NCBI GenBank assembly: GCA_902522825.1
Contig: CABYXE010000002.1
Coordinates: forward strand, 1 to 32,529
Source of the DNA: an uncultured SAR86 cluster bacterium
GTDB lineage: Bacteria > Pseudomonadota > Gammaproteobacteria > Magnimaribacterales > AG-339-G14
Direction: 5' to 3'
DNA: 32,529 nt
The position numbers were made by a program, and so were the translations under genes. Every line of letters starts with the position of its first letter. The stretch's first letter is position 1. Shown in pieces: positions 7,022 through 14,988 of this stretch. The notes under the pieces are model-generated. The model ran no database searches, was not told the DNA's origin, and saw nothing but the letters and a program-made list of their open reading frames with translations.

Positions 7022-7621
7022 TTAGAGCAATTTTTCTATCAACTGTATTCTGTCATTACCAAAATACATATCTTCTTCGTTAACAAAAAAAGTGGGTGAG
7101 CCAAAACCACCTCTAGTCATTAGCTCTTGTGTGTTTTCGATTAGTCTCGCTTTAGTTTCAGGTAAATTTATAAAATTTAGAAATTCTTCAGGCGAGACTT
7201 CATGCGAAGCTGCTAGCCCCTTTAAAAACTGATCATCTGATATGTCTGAACCATCTGTCCAATATGCTTTAAAAATTGAGTTTAGATAAGCCTCAATATC
7301 TTTACTATGATCTAGGAAATAAAAAGCCCCACGCATAGCTTTAACACTATTTATTGGAAAAATTTTAGGCCAATTAAACTCAATATCTCTGAGCTTTGCC
7401 CAATCTGCCATATCTTTTTGAGAATACTCTAGTTTTTCTTTAACCGGATGTTTTCTGCTTTCATAAACGCTAGGGTTAATCGAATTAAAGATTCCGCCCA
7501 CCAATATGGGCTTCCAAATAATTTCAAAATCTTTGACTTTTTTTAAGTCTATAATTCCTTTAAATGAAAGATAAGTCCAAGGGCTACTGCAATCTAAGAA
7601 GTACTCAATTTGTCTTGTCAT
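7022..7621 (-). CDS. 2-hydroxychromene-2-carboxylate isomerase-like, kappa-GST/DsbA fold
   Basis: 199 residues of the DsbA-like thioredoxin fold with an inserted helical domain. The N-terminus YFLDCSSPWTYLSF matches the glutathione-dependent HCCA isomerase and kappa-GST signature, S13 before Pro being the expected catalytic serine. GGFGSPTFFVN (about residues 171-181) is the cis-proline loop, and MYFGNDRIQLIEKLL closes the domain as in family members. HCCA isomerases work in naphthalene degradation, but no other pathway genes are present, so a different glutathione-linked reaction is likely. It lies 13 bases after the VOC gene in the same operon. Confidence 0.88.
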   Translation of the reverse strand: MTRQIEYFLDCSSPWTYLSFKGIIDLKKVKDFEIIWKPILVGGIFNSINPSVYESRKHPVKEKLEYSQKDMADWAKLRDIEFNWPKIFPINSVKAMRGAFYFLDHSKDIEAYLNSIFKAYWTDGSDISDDQFLKGLAASHEVSPEEFLNFINLPETKARLIENTQELMTRGGFGSPTFFVNEEDMYFGNDRIQLIEKLL

Positions 7622-7634
7622 TTTAATTAGGAGA

Positions 7635-8384
7635 TTAATCTAAAATTATTTTTACGCCACCAAGATAAATATTGCCATTTTGCAGAGCGTTTATTTTTTC
7701 TGCGTTTTCTAAAATTTTATTTTTATCTAAAGCTTTTACTGCGAAGGCGTTAATACCTTCGCCTTTACCATCTTCATCTGGCACAAAACTTATTTTTGAT
7801 TCATTTAAAAAAATAGATAGGTTATTTTCTGCAACTCTTTTTTTTCCTAAAGCTTTTTCCCATTTTGAACACAAAAGCTCAGGATTATCTGACTGCAACA
7901 CAACTCCAGAAATAACATCGACCAGAGTTTTATTAATATCTTTTTCCCAATCCGTTCCCGCCCAAAGCCATGCAGTTTTTGGATTCATATGATCAATAGA
8001 TAATATTGCTGCGCCGACTTGCTTGGGGTGCAAGTGTATAGTTCTAGCTTGAATATCCTCTTCTTCTCTATTGCCGTGCCAAACTATTTCTATGCCTGAT
8101 GTTTCTACGCGTTCTTGTTCTTCTTCAAAATTTTCTACATCAACGATTACCATGTAACCACCGTCACCACCTTTTTTATCTAAGAATCTTTCAGCAGTTG
8201 TATTTTCTTTTACGGGAGTAACAATTTCAAAAAAAGTATCTCCAAGAGGAATCAAAACATTCTCAAGACCAAAATTTATTAAGCCAGCATCGTTATAGCT
8301 TTCTTTTAAATCTAAAAGTTTACAAATCTTACTCCCTAATTCATCGCGCTCGCGCGATACAAAAACTAACTGTCTTAATCTCAT
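7635..8384 (-). CDS. VOC-fold, glyoxalase-like protein
   Basis: 249 residues with two paired vicinal-oxygen-chelate modules. The N-terminal RLRQLVFVSRERDELGSKICKLL is the first VOC strand-helix unit; GDTFFEIVTPV carries the end-of-module glutamate. TIHLHPKQVGAAILSID and the linker WLWAGTDWEK follow, then a second more degenerate module from about 155. This resembles the glyoxalase-like families found in marine proteobacteria. Substrate unknown. It is first in a two-gene - operon with the HCCA-isomerase-like gene and is divergent from the enoyl-CoA hydratase across a 41-base gap that holds an inverted repeat. No Shine-Dalgarno site is visible. Confidence 0.8.
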   Translation of the reverse strand: MRLRQLVFVSRERDELGSKICKLLDLKESYNDAGLINFGLENVLIPLGDTFFEIVTPVKENTTAERFLDKKGGDGGYMVIVDVENFEEEQERVETSGIEIVWHGNREEEDIQARTIHLHPKQVGAAILSIDHMNPKTAWLWAGTDWEKDINKTLVDVISGVVLQSDNPELLCSKWEKALGKKRVAENNLSIFLNESKISFVPDEDGKGEGINAFAVKALDKNKILENAEKINALQNGNIYLGGVKIILD

Positions 8385-8386
8385 AA

Positions 8387-8406
8387 TATTTGTAGAATAA
8401 CAAATA
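8387..8406. promoter_or_regulatory. Perfect inverted repeat in a divergent promoter gap
   Basis: TATTTGT (8387-8393) and ACAAATA (8400-8406) form a perfect 7-6-7 inverted repeat lying within the 41-base gap between two divergent genes. It starts 2 bases before the - strand start codon. The minus-strand hexamer TATTCT (8394-8399) lies in the middle and could serve as a -10 box for the VOC gene. The arrangement is what is expected of an operator for a dimeric repressor controlling both directions. No regulator gene is nearby. Confidence 0.45.
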
Positions 8407-8425
8407 AAAAACTAGTGAGGAAATA

Positions 8426-9247
8426 ATGAGAAAGATAGAAACAGGAACCGAACACTTACAAGCAAAAATAGATAATGGTGTGGGTTACTTAATAATGAAT
8501 AGGCCTGATGCAAGAAATGCAATGTCGGGTGAAATGAACGAAGCAATGCAAAAAAGCATAGCTGAATTTGAGCTTGATACGGAAGTACGTTGCATAGTTT
8601 TAACTGGTGCAGGTAAAGCTTTTTGTGCCGGCGGCGATGTTAAGGGAATGTCTTCTAGAAACTCAGAAGGCAGAGGCGATGAAACAATCGATAAGGCTAT
8701 TCATCGACAACGCGACCATCAAAGAGGAACGGCTGGTAAATTATTCAAAATGCCAAAACCTACCATAGCCGCTCTTCCTGGCGCAGCGGCTGGAGCAGGG
8801 CTGTCTTATGCTTTATCTTGTGATTTGCGAATAATGTCATCAGAGGCTTTTATGACAACAGCTTTTGCAAAAGTAGGATTTTCTGGTGATTATGGAGGTA
8901 CTTATTTCATGTCTCAGTTAGTTGGTTCCGCGAAAGCAAGAGAGTTATATTTTCTTTCAGACAGAGTATCTGCTGAAGAGGCATTAAAACTTGGCCTCAC
9001 CAATTGGGTGGTCGAGCCACACGATTTAGAGCAAAAAACCAAAGAGATTGCAGAGCAGCTGGCTTCTGGGCCTTCAGTTGCATATAGATATATGAAAGAA
9101 AATTTGAACAGAGCTATGAGTGGAGAAGTTGACGATTGCCTAGATTTAGAGGCAACGCATCACGTGCACTGCGGTGAAACAATAGACCATAAAAACGCTG
9201 TAAAAGCTTTCGTGGAAAAGAAAAAGCCTGAATTTCAAGGAAAATAA
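8426..9247 (+). CDS. Enoyl-CoA hydratase/isomerase family protein
   Basis: 273-residue crotonase. GAGKAFCAGGDVKGM and AALPGAAAGAGLSYALSCDL form the two oxyanion-hole segments, and FSGDYGGTYFMSQLVG gives the acidic loop, with Asp where isomerase-like crotonases often carry Asp rather than the second hydratase Glu. The C-terminal EATHHVHCGETIDHKNAVKAF region is the usual trimerisation helix. It acts on a CoA thioester in beta-oxidation or a similar pathway; hydratase or isomerase cannot be decided. A clear ribosome site (GTGAGGA) precedes the ATG. It leads a three-gene + operon. Confidence 0.92.
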   Translation: MRKIETGTEHLQAKIDNGVGYLIMNRPDARNAMSGEMNEAMQKSIAEFELDTEVRCIVLTGAGKAFCAGGDVKGMSSRNSEGRGDETIDKAIHRQRDHQRGTAGKLFKMPKPTIAALPGAAAGAGLSYALSCDLRIMSSEAFMTTAFAKVGFSGDYGGTYFMSQLVGSAKARELYFLSDRVSAEEALKLGLTNWVVEPHDLEQKTKEIAEQLASGPSVAYRYMKENLNRAMSGEVDDCLDLEATHHVHCGETIDHKNAVKAFVEKKKPEFQGK

Positions 9248-9265
9248 ATTTTAAAAGGAGCATCA

Positions 9266-9568
9266 ATGTTTTTAGCAATGAATAGATTTAAAATTGTAAA
9301 AGGTCGAGAAGAAGATTTTGAGACAATTTGGAAAGAAAGAGATACACATTTGCAAGGGGTAGATGGTTTCAAGGAGTTTAATTTACTGAAAGGGCGCTCT
9401 GAGGAAAACTATTCCTTATATGCTTCCCATAGTATTTGGCAATCACGAGAACATTTTGTTAACTGGACGAAATCAGAAGCCTTTCGACTTGCTCACAAAA
9501 ATGCAGGGAAAAATGCAGATATTTATTTAGGCCCTCCTGAATTAGAAACCTTTGAAAAAACATTATGA
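9266..9568 (+). CDS. IsdG-type (ABM-fold) monooxygenase
   Basis: 100 residues, a single antibiotic-biosynthesis-monooxygenase fold of the heme-degrading IsdG/HmoA kind. Residues N6, W67 and H77 fall at the positions of the Asn-Trp-His triad of staphylococcal IsdG (N7, W67, H77), where the histidine binds heme iron. The segments MNRFKIVKGREEDFETIWKE and SIWQSREHFVNW also follow that family. Heme degradation to release iron is therefore a good hypothesis, though ABM proteins have several activities. It sits 18 bases after the enoyl-CoA hydratase gene with an AAAAGGAG ribosome site, and overlaps the next gene by 4 bases. Confidence 0.85.
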   Translation: MFLAMNRFKIVKGREEDFETIWKERDTHLQGVDGFKEFNLLKGRSEENYSLYASHSIWQSREHFVNWTKSEAFRLAHKNAGKNADIYLGPPELETFEKTL

Positions 9569-10347
9569 TTAAAAAAATATTATTAATTTCTCTTTTATTT
9601 TCTGGATATTCAATTTTAGCCGATCCGCTAAATGATGCTCTAGATAGCTCAGATCGAAAGTTTGAAAATCTTAGTAGAGATGCTTATAGAAACCCTTACG
9701 AGACTATTTCTTTTTTTAAAATAGAACCCAACATGAAGGTCATCGAACTATCTCCAGGAGGAGGTTGGTATACAGAGATTCTTGCTAATTACTTAAGCGA
9801 TTCTGGGTTACTTATTGCGGCGCACTTTAATCCTGAAATTAAAAATAATTATTTAAAAAGGAGCAGAGCTAATTTCGAAAAAATGTTGAGCTCTAAAGAA
9901 AATTTCAAGCAAGTAAAATTAGTCAACTTAGATTCAACCTTAGCTCCTGCAAACTCGGTTGATGCAGTTTTAACTTTTAGAAATCTGCATAATTGGCTTG
10001 GACCAACTATGGATGGTATTTTTAGAAATAGTTTTCATGCGCTTAAGCCAGGTGGTTTTTTTGGTATTGTTGAGCATCGAGCTAAACCTGGTACATCAAT
10101 AAAAAAAATGAAACAAAGTGGCTATGTCACAGAAATGTATGCCATTGAAATCGCAGAAAGTATTGGATTTAAGTTAGTTGGAAAATCTGAAATCAATGCA
10201 AACCCAAACGACACTACTGATCATCCGAAAGGAGTTTGGACTTTACCTCCAACCTTAAGGATGAAAGACGTGGATAGGTCTAAATATATACAGATAGGTG
10301 AGAGTGATCGAATGACTCTATTATTCGTGAAACCTGAGAGTTCTTAA
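9565..10347 (+). CDS. Exported class I SAM-dependent methyltransferase-like protein
   Basis: 260 residues with a signal peptide (about 1-19, cleaved near ILA-DP). The mature protein has a Rossmann methyltransferase fold: motif I VIELSPGGGWYTEIL (about 59-73), motif II region LIAAHFNP, DAVLTFRNLHNW for motif IV, and LKPGGFFGIVEHRA for motif V. This matches the predicted methyltransferases grouped in COG4798. An exported SAM-dependent enzyme is odd because SAM is cytosolic, so the role may not be classic methyl transfer. It overlaps the monooxygenase gene by ATGA, indicating coupling. Confidence 0.85.
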   Translation: MIKKILLISLLFSGYSILADPLNDALDSSDRKFENLSRDAYRNPYETISFFKIEPNMKVIELSPGGGWYTEILANYLSDSGLLIAAHFNPEIKNNYLKRSRANFEKMLSSKENFKQVKLVNLDSTLAPANSVDAVLTFRNLHNWLGPTMDGIFRNSFHALKPGGFFGIVEHRAKPGTSIKKMKQSGYVTEMYAIEIAESIGFKLVGKSEINANPNDTTDHPKGVWTLPPTLRMKDVDRSKYIQIGESDRMTLLFVKPESS

Positions 10348-10381
10348 AATTATTTAAATATTTGAAGCTCATCTTCTCAGG
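10333..10381. terminator. Possible shared hairpin between convergent genes
   Basis: CCTGAGA (10333-10339) and TCTCAGG (10375-10381) are inverted copies spanning the ends of two convergent genes. The loop is long (35 bases) and AT-rich, with only short inner pairing. It might help end both transcripts, but the evidence is thin. Confidence 0.22.
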
Positions 10382-11778
10382 CGGCTTCCATGTTTTAAAT
10401 AAACTTCTCGAGCAATTCTTTTAAAATTTTTGTCTGCTCTCATTGACCATACTGTTTCTCTGGCTTTCTTAGCGCTTGCCTTGGGGTCGCAAATAATCTC
10501 TTTATAAGTTTCAGCCAGTTCTGCATTATGAATACTGTTTGCCGAGAAGTTGTTCAATTGAGGTATTTGACTTTTTATCCAAGAAGCTTCTGGATCCTGA
10601 TCCCTGCTTTGTTTATTAACGGAATAGATTCTTGGTAGATTTATTCCTGTAACGCCGCTTTGCATTTGCACCTGGCAAATGTGTATTCCAGGCTCGTAAT
10701 CGACGAACAATTGCGCTAACAATGGAGAAGTTTTTTGCCATGGTTGCCATAAGTTATAAGACGCAAACGACATTATCATTGCGCGCATCCTAAAGTTAAT
10801 CCATCCCTTTTTTTTAAGAAATTGCATACAAGCATCAAGAAATGGAAAGCCAGTTTCTCCTTTTATCCACTTTTCTATAATTTCGTTATCGCCTTCGCTT
10901 CTTAATCTGTCACACATAGGGTGCATAGAAGAAAATTCTAATTCTGGCTCAGTCTCTAACTTTTGAATGAAATGACAATGCCAATGAAGCCTTTTTTTGA
11001 AGGAATATAAATCTTTTTTAAAAAATGAATTTGGAATTGCCTCAATCAGAGATTGATAAACCGTTCTCAATGAAATGGAACCAAAGGCAATATGAGCGGA
11101 AAGTCTGGAACATGCAAATTCAGCTTCTACAGGACTAGACATTTTTAAAGCATAACCATTTGCTCTTTCTTTTAGAAAAGTATTCAGTAACTCAAACGCT
11201 CGAGTTTCGCCACCAACTTGAGATTCAGTAATTTGCTTAATTAAAGTTAATTTAGAAAAGAAATTTTCAAAAGTATTTAACTCAATATTTTTAAATACCA
11301 TCGGAGAAGAAGTTTCTATTTCAGATAAAATGGGTTTAGTCATAATTTGCTGCCAATCAGATGACCAGGCATCGCGATTAAAATTTTTAGTTTGAATGCC
11401 AAAATTTTCATAAATTTTTAGTCTCTTAAGATCGGCATAAAATCGCTTAAATTTATCGGTGCTCTTTTTGTAATACCCGATATCAGTAAAGTGATTCATA
11501 AATACTGTAGATTCTGAAAAATTCATTTCAATCCAAATTTTGAGATTCTCATAATTGCCTTCAAAAATATGAAGAGGAATATTCTTCTTTCTCAACCTAT
11601 CAGAAACTTCACTGAGACAATCCATTGCAAATTTAAATTGAATGTCAGATTTGCCATTACCCTGCCAATAGCTTTTATCATAAACATAAACTACAAGGGC
11701 GTTGTCAGAGCTTGTCCCATGGAATAACGCTGGATTATCGTTCACTCTTAAATCACGATGGAGTAATATTATGTTCAT
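10369..11778 (-). CDS. Cryptochrome/photolyase family flavoprotein
   Basis: 469 residues. The N-terminal alpha/beta antenna domain (about 1-130) starts IILLHRDLRVNDNPAL, and the C-terminal FAD domain (about 180-440) has GGETRAF, RLSAHIAFGSIS, GETGFPFLDACMQFL, GWINFRMRAMIMSF, YEPGIHICQVQMQSG and INLPRIYSV. Members use blue light and reduced FAD to repair pyrimidine dimers, or act as photoreceptors. The stretch RLHWHCHFIQKLE replaces the L-x-WREF motif of classic class I photolyases, so this belongs to a distinct subgroup; repair of CPD or another lesion is undecided. TAATCT lies 6 bases before the ATG with no Shine-Dalgarno site. Confidence 0.9.
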   Translation of the reverse strand: MNIILLHRDLRVNDNPALFHGTSSDNALVVYVYDKSYWQGNGKSDIQFKFAMDCLSEVSDRLRKKNIPLHIFEGNYENLKIWIEMNFSESTVFMNHFTDIGYYKKSTDKFKRFYADLKRLKIYENFGIQTKNFNRDAWSSDWQQIMTKPILSEIETSSPMVFKNIELNTFENFFSKLTLIKQITESQVGGETRAFELLNTFLKERANGYALKMSSPVEAEFACSRLSAHIAFGSISLRTVYQSLIEAIPNSFFKKDLYSFKKRLHWHCHFIQKLETEPELEFSSMHPMCDRLRSEGDNEIIEKWIKGETGFPFLDACMQFLKKKGWINFRMRAMIMSFASYNLWQPWQKTSPLLAQLFVDYEPGIHICQVQMQSGVTGINLPRIYSVNKQSRDQDPEASWIKSQIPQLNNFSANSIHNAELAETYKEIICDPKASAKKARETVWSMRADKNFKRIAREVYLKHGSRLRR

Positions 11779-11857
11779 TAAATTAGATTAACCTAGAACA
11801 GTTAAAAAACGGCTAATAACTTTATATGAATATTAAATAAAAAATTTAATGGAAGTT
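11779..11857. other. Gap between dehydrogenase and photolyase genes
   Basis: A 79-base AT-rich gap. On the - strand it contains a weak ATTAAAT/ATTTAAT stem around a T5 loop just after the dehydrogenase stop, and a TAATCT hexamer 6 bases before the photolyase ATG. No convincing -35 box is seen. Confidence 0.3.
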
Positions 11858-12826
11858 TTATCTATAAAGATTCGTAATTGGTTTATTTTCTTTAAAATTT
11901 TTAACGTTTTCCATAAATAACTCAAAAGCACGAGGCAAGCCCAAAAGAGAATGAGCTGAATCGTGAGCAGAGATAAAACAGTTTTTAGCTTTCCATAAAT
12001 CTGAAGAACTATCTAGTGGTTCAACTTTAGTGGTATCCAAAGCTGCTGCAGCAAGTTCATCTTTATTGAGAGCATCTGCAAGATCCTGCTCATTTACTGC
12101 ATTTCCTCTTCCAACATTTATAAGCATTGCTGAGTTGTTTAATTTTTCTAACACGCTTTTGTTAATTACATTGTCAGTATCTTTAGCATTTGGTAAAGCT
12201 AAGATTAAAAAATCAGTCAAAGGCAAGAATTCTTCTAAACTGTCCATAGTCACAACTTGATCAGCAAACTCGCACACTTTAGGATCTCTTCTTATACCAA
12301 TAACTTTCATGCCAAAAGCTTTACCAAGCTTCGCTACTTCTTTTCCTATGCCTCCATAGCCCAAGATTAATAAAGTCTTATTTGTTAACTCCCCATCACC
12401 GCCCATAGGACTCCAGTCCTTCTCTTTTTGCAATTCTATATGATGATCTATTCTCTTATTCCAGCGCAGCATTTGAGAAAAAACGTAATGTGCAATAGGA
12501 ATAGCATGAATGCTGCTGGCATTAGCAATAACGGCGCTGGTTTCTTTTAAAACAGCTTTACAAAAAGGGTCGTCCATACCAGCATAGCCCGTTTGAATAA
12601 ATTTCATTCTTTTACATAAATTCAATAACGGCTGAAAGAGAGTTTGGTTATCTCTGATAGCAAACAAAAATTGATAAGAAAGAAAGAAAGCATCGCATTC
12701 TGGAATTGAGTCCCAAGAAGGATTAGAAGAATCCTCTGGATCTATGGTTAAAATTTCTATGGAATCTAACTCTCTGAGTTGAGAGCCAAAATATTTATCT
12801 GTATCTTTTGCAATAACTAGCTTCAT
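11858..12826 (-). CDS. D-isomer-specific 2-hydroxyacid dehydrogenase
   Basis: 322 residues. The NAD(P)-binding domain has the Rossmann loop ILGYGGIGKEV (GYGGIG at 156-161). The catalytic triad of the family is present as R240 (INVGRG), E269 (TKVEPL) and H288 (ISAHDS). These enzymes interconvert 2-oxo acids and D-2-hydroxy acids in the cytosol. The sequence after H288, SAHS in place of the usual glycine-rich GG, and the arginine pair after the second strand (GIRRDP, favouring NADPH) suggest a glyoxylate/hydroxypyruvate reductase-like member, but the substrate is not certain. A strong hairpin separates it from the upstream TonB receptor gene. Confidence 0.9.
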   Translation of the reverse strand: MKLVIAKDTDKYFGSQLRELDSIEILTIDPEDSSNPSWDSIPECDAFFLSYQFLFAIRDNQTLFQPLLNLCKRMKFIQTGYAGMDDPFCKAVLKETSAVIANASSIHAIPIAHYVFSQMLRWNKRIDHHIELQKEKDWSPMGGDGELTNKTLLILGYGGIGKEVAKLGKAFGMKVIGIRRDPKVCEFADQVVTMDSLEEFLPLTDFLILALPNAKDTDNVINKSVLEKLNNSAMLINVGRGNAVNEQDLADALNKDELAAAALDTTKVEPLDSSSDLWKAKNCFISAHDSAHSLLGLPRAFELFMENVKNFKENKPITNLYR

Positions 12827-12851
12827 TGAATTCAGAAGCTATCTTAATCAT

Positions 12852-12892
12852 TTGAATGCCAAAAACAACTTAATATTGTCTTCGGCATTCAA
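12852..12892 (-). terminator. Long hairpin after the TonB receptor gene
   Basis: TTGAATGCC (12852-12860) pairs perfectly with GGCATTCAA (12884-12892). On the - strand RNA the stem continues inward for 8 more pairs, two of them G-U, leaving a 7-base loop (12869-12875), for about 17 continuous pairs. The G-U pairs exist only in - strand RNA, which fits a structure in that transcript. No T run follows, so it may be a 3' stabiliser, a processing site or a weak terminator between the receptor and the dehydrogenase. Confidence 0.5.
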
Positions 12893-12910
12893 GATGTGAA
12901 CCAGAATTAT

Positions 12911-14935
12911 TTACAGAGTAACTCTGAAGCCAATACCCAAGTTTTTGCCAGGTAATGGCACTTCATTTTTAACAGTAGATGAATGATTTCTAGCAATTTC
13001 GTCTAAGAGATTGTTAGCGAAAAGCACTACTTTAAAGTCTTCAACTCCTTCAACTAGGAAAGACCTGCTGATACTTAAATCGAGCAGTTCAAATCCAGCA
13101 GTAAATGAATCACCATCTGAACCAAAATCAGGCTGTGCATTTACTTCAGTTAAATCTATGTCAACTGACAAGTTGTCTTCTGTATAAGACAGCGTATAAA
13201 TGTCTCTCGCTGGAACCATTCTAGGAATATTGGAACCGTCTGTAAAAGTTCCGTTGACAGAATCTCTACCAATGGTTACACCTAAGTTTCCATTAAGAAA
13301 ATCAAAATCTTTTCCAACTTGAATCTCGTAACCATCAAGTTCAGCATCTTTTTGTACAAAATTTGCTATTTGTAATTTACTTGGCTCAGATCCTGCGTTA
13401 TCAATTTGGCCGGTATCTTTTCTGTAAATGTAATTATCAACTTCGTTTTGATAGAAGTTGATAGATCCATAAACAATCTCGTTATCAAAGCTTAGACCTA
13501 AATCAATATTTCGAGATTCTTCAGCTTTCATGTTTGGATTACCTACTTCAAATCTTTGAACAGCAGCGTGAGCTCCATTCATAAACATTTCTACCGATGA
13601 AGGCGCTCTTTCTGCCGAACCAAAACTTAGACTTAAATCAGTTGTCGAACTCAGATCAAAACCAAATCCTAGCACATAACTTGTTGAGTCAAAGTCTTTA
13701 TCATACGCAGTTGCACCGACCTTACTCTTTCTATTTACCTCATCTCTTCTGATACCAAAATCAAGATCGAAGCTAGAAAATCCTCTGCTAAGATAGTATC
13801 CAAAGCTTGTTTCTTCACTTTCTACATTTTCCATGAAAGCTTCCTCTCCAAGAATAGAAGTGTCTTCTTCCATCGAACGAATTATAACTTTTTGCGTTAA
13901 AGCGTCATTAGATAAATCCAACATTGCTCCAAGTTCCTGCGCATCATTTAAGAAAGTAGTCGCCTCACCATTATGCTTACCACCGATATGCAACTCAACA
14001 AGCTCATAATCAGTGTCGCTATAAAAATAGTCAATTTGATTTAAAAAATCACTAGATATATTGTAACTTCCCTTTAAGTTAACGGTGTCTGAATCGGTAG
14101 AAGATTCTATTCTTTCCTCGCCGTATTGTGCAATTTCAGCTTCATCGTGTTCGCCATGAAAAGGAATGCCATAGACATTTTCAATATTTTTTAGAGACAA
14201 ACCAAAATAACCCCAATCTTCAACAATTGAAATTCCTGCTTTGTAAGCGGCTGTCTTAGCATCTGAATTTTCTATATTATCTCTTTCTTCATGAGTTTCA
14301 CCTGGCTCATGAATAACAGCTTCGTCTGGTATTTCAAAATTATTGAAATTTGAATGTTTGTAAGCAAGGGTTAAATTAATACCTTGCAAATTATCACTAA
14401 AGTTAATGTTGTGCACTTTGCCATCATTAACTGAGTTATGCTCAAAACCCAACTTTATTTCTTGCTCAGAAAAGTCTTCTTTTGTAATTGTGTTATCTAC
14501 TAGGTTTACAATTCCACCAAGCGCACCATTGCTATACAGTAAAGAACTTGCACCACGAACGATTTCTACTTGTTGAATATTATTCATGTCAATATCAATC
14601 GGATGGTCCGCACCGATACCAGAAACGTCTCTATTCACTAAGCCATTTTCTAGAACTTTTATTCTTGCCCCAGAAAGACCCCTGATAACAGGTTGTCCAA
14701 CCATGGATCCGTAATCTGTATTAGAAACACCTAGCAGAGTATCAATTGACTCTCCTAAACTGTGAGTTCCAAACTTATTAAAGTCTTCCTCTAAAATCAA
14801 GTGAACAGGATTATCTATTTCACTACTTGATCCTAAAATTGAAGCCGATACAACAACATCTTCTATGTCATCAGCAAAGGCTAAGTTTATTGTCATCGCA
14901 GATATAATTGCGATTAAGTATGTAATTTTTTTCAT
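12911..14935 (-). CDS. ZnuD-like TonB-dependent outer-membrane receptor
   Basis: 674 residues with a signal peptide (1-21). A TonB-box-like DIEDVVVSAS follows, then a plug domain (about 40-150) with PVIRGLSGARIKVLENG, a DHPID segment and VEIVRGASSLLYSNGALGG, then a 22-strand type barrel. The plug and parts of the barrel (RAPSSVEMFMNGAHAA, FEVGNPNMKAEES, NYIYRKDTG) closely follow the Neisseria zinc receptor ZnuD. External loops contain His/Glu/Asp clusters such as HEPGETHEERDN and HGEHDEAEIAQ, as in ZnuD. Zinc or a related metal is the probable cargo. The ribosome site AGGAGG is strong. The His-rich small protein gene is immediately upstream. Confidence 0.9.
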   Translation of the reverse strand: MKKITYLIAIISAMTINLAFADDIEDVVVSASILGSSSEIDNPVHLILEEDFNKFGTHSLGESIDTLLGVSNTDYGSMVGQPVIRGLSGARIKVLENGLVNRDVSGIGADHPIDIDMNNIQQVEIVRGASSLLYSNGALGGIVNLVDNTITKEDFSEQEIKLGFEHNSVNDGKVHNINFSDNLQGINLTLAYKHSNFNNFEIPDEAVIHEPGETHEERDNIENSDAKTAAYKAGISIVEDWGYFGLSLKNIENVYGIPFHGEHDEAEIAQYGEERIESSTDSDTVNLKGSYNISSDFLNQIDYFYSDTDYELVELHIGGKHNGEATTFLNDAQELGAMLDLSNDALTQKVIIRSMEEDTSILGEEAFMENVESEETSFGYYLSRGFSSFDLDFGIRRDEVNRKSKVGATAYDKDFDSTSYVLGFGFDLSSTTDLSLSFGSAERAPSSVEMFMNGAHAAVQRFEVGNPNMKAEESRNIDLGLSFDNEIVYGSINFYQNEVDNYIYRKDTGQIDNAGSEPSKLQIANFVQKDAELDGYEIQVGKDFDFLNGNLGVTIGRDSVNGTFTDGSNIPRMVPARDIYTLSYTEDNLSVDIDLTEVNAQPDFGSDGDSFTAGFELLDLSISRSFLVEGVEDFKVVLFANNLLDEIARNHSSTVKNEVPLPGKNLGIGFRVTL

Positions 14936-14955
14936 AATACCTCCTATGAAAAATT

Positions 14956-14988
14956 AAAATTTAAATTAGAACGAGAAATTTAAATTTT
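14956..14988 (-). promoter_or_regulatory. AT-only 12-base inverted repeat between genes
   Basis: AAAATTTAAATT (14956-14967) and AATTTAAATTTT (14977-14988) are perfect inverted copies around a 9-base loop. They overlap the stop of the His-rich gene and precede the receptor start. On the - strand a short T run follows. It could be an intercistronic hairpin that sets relative expression, or chance in AT-rich DNA. Confidence 0.35.

Noticed and set aside
7672-7992. 106-codon open frame on + inside the VOC gene.
   Set aside because: Antisense shadow of a well-supported gene, with Ser/Phe/Leu-rich composition and no ribosome site.
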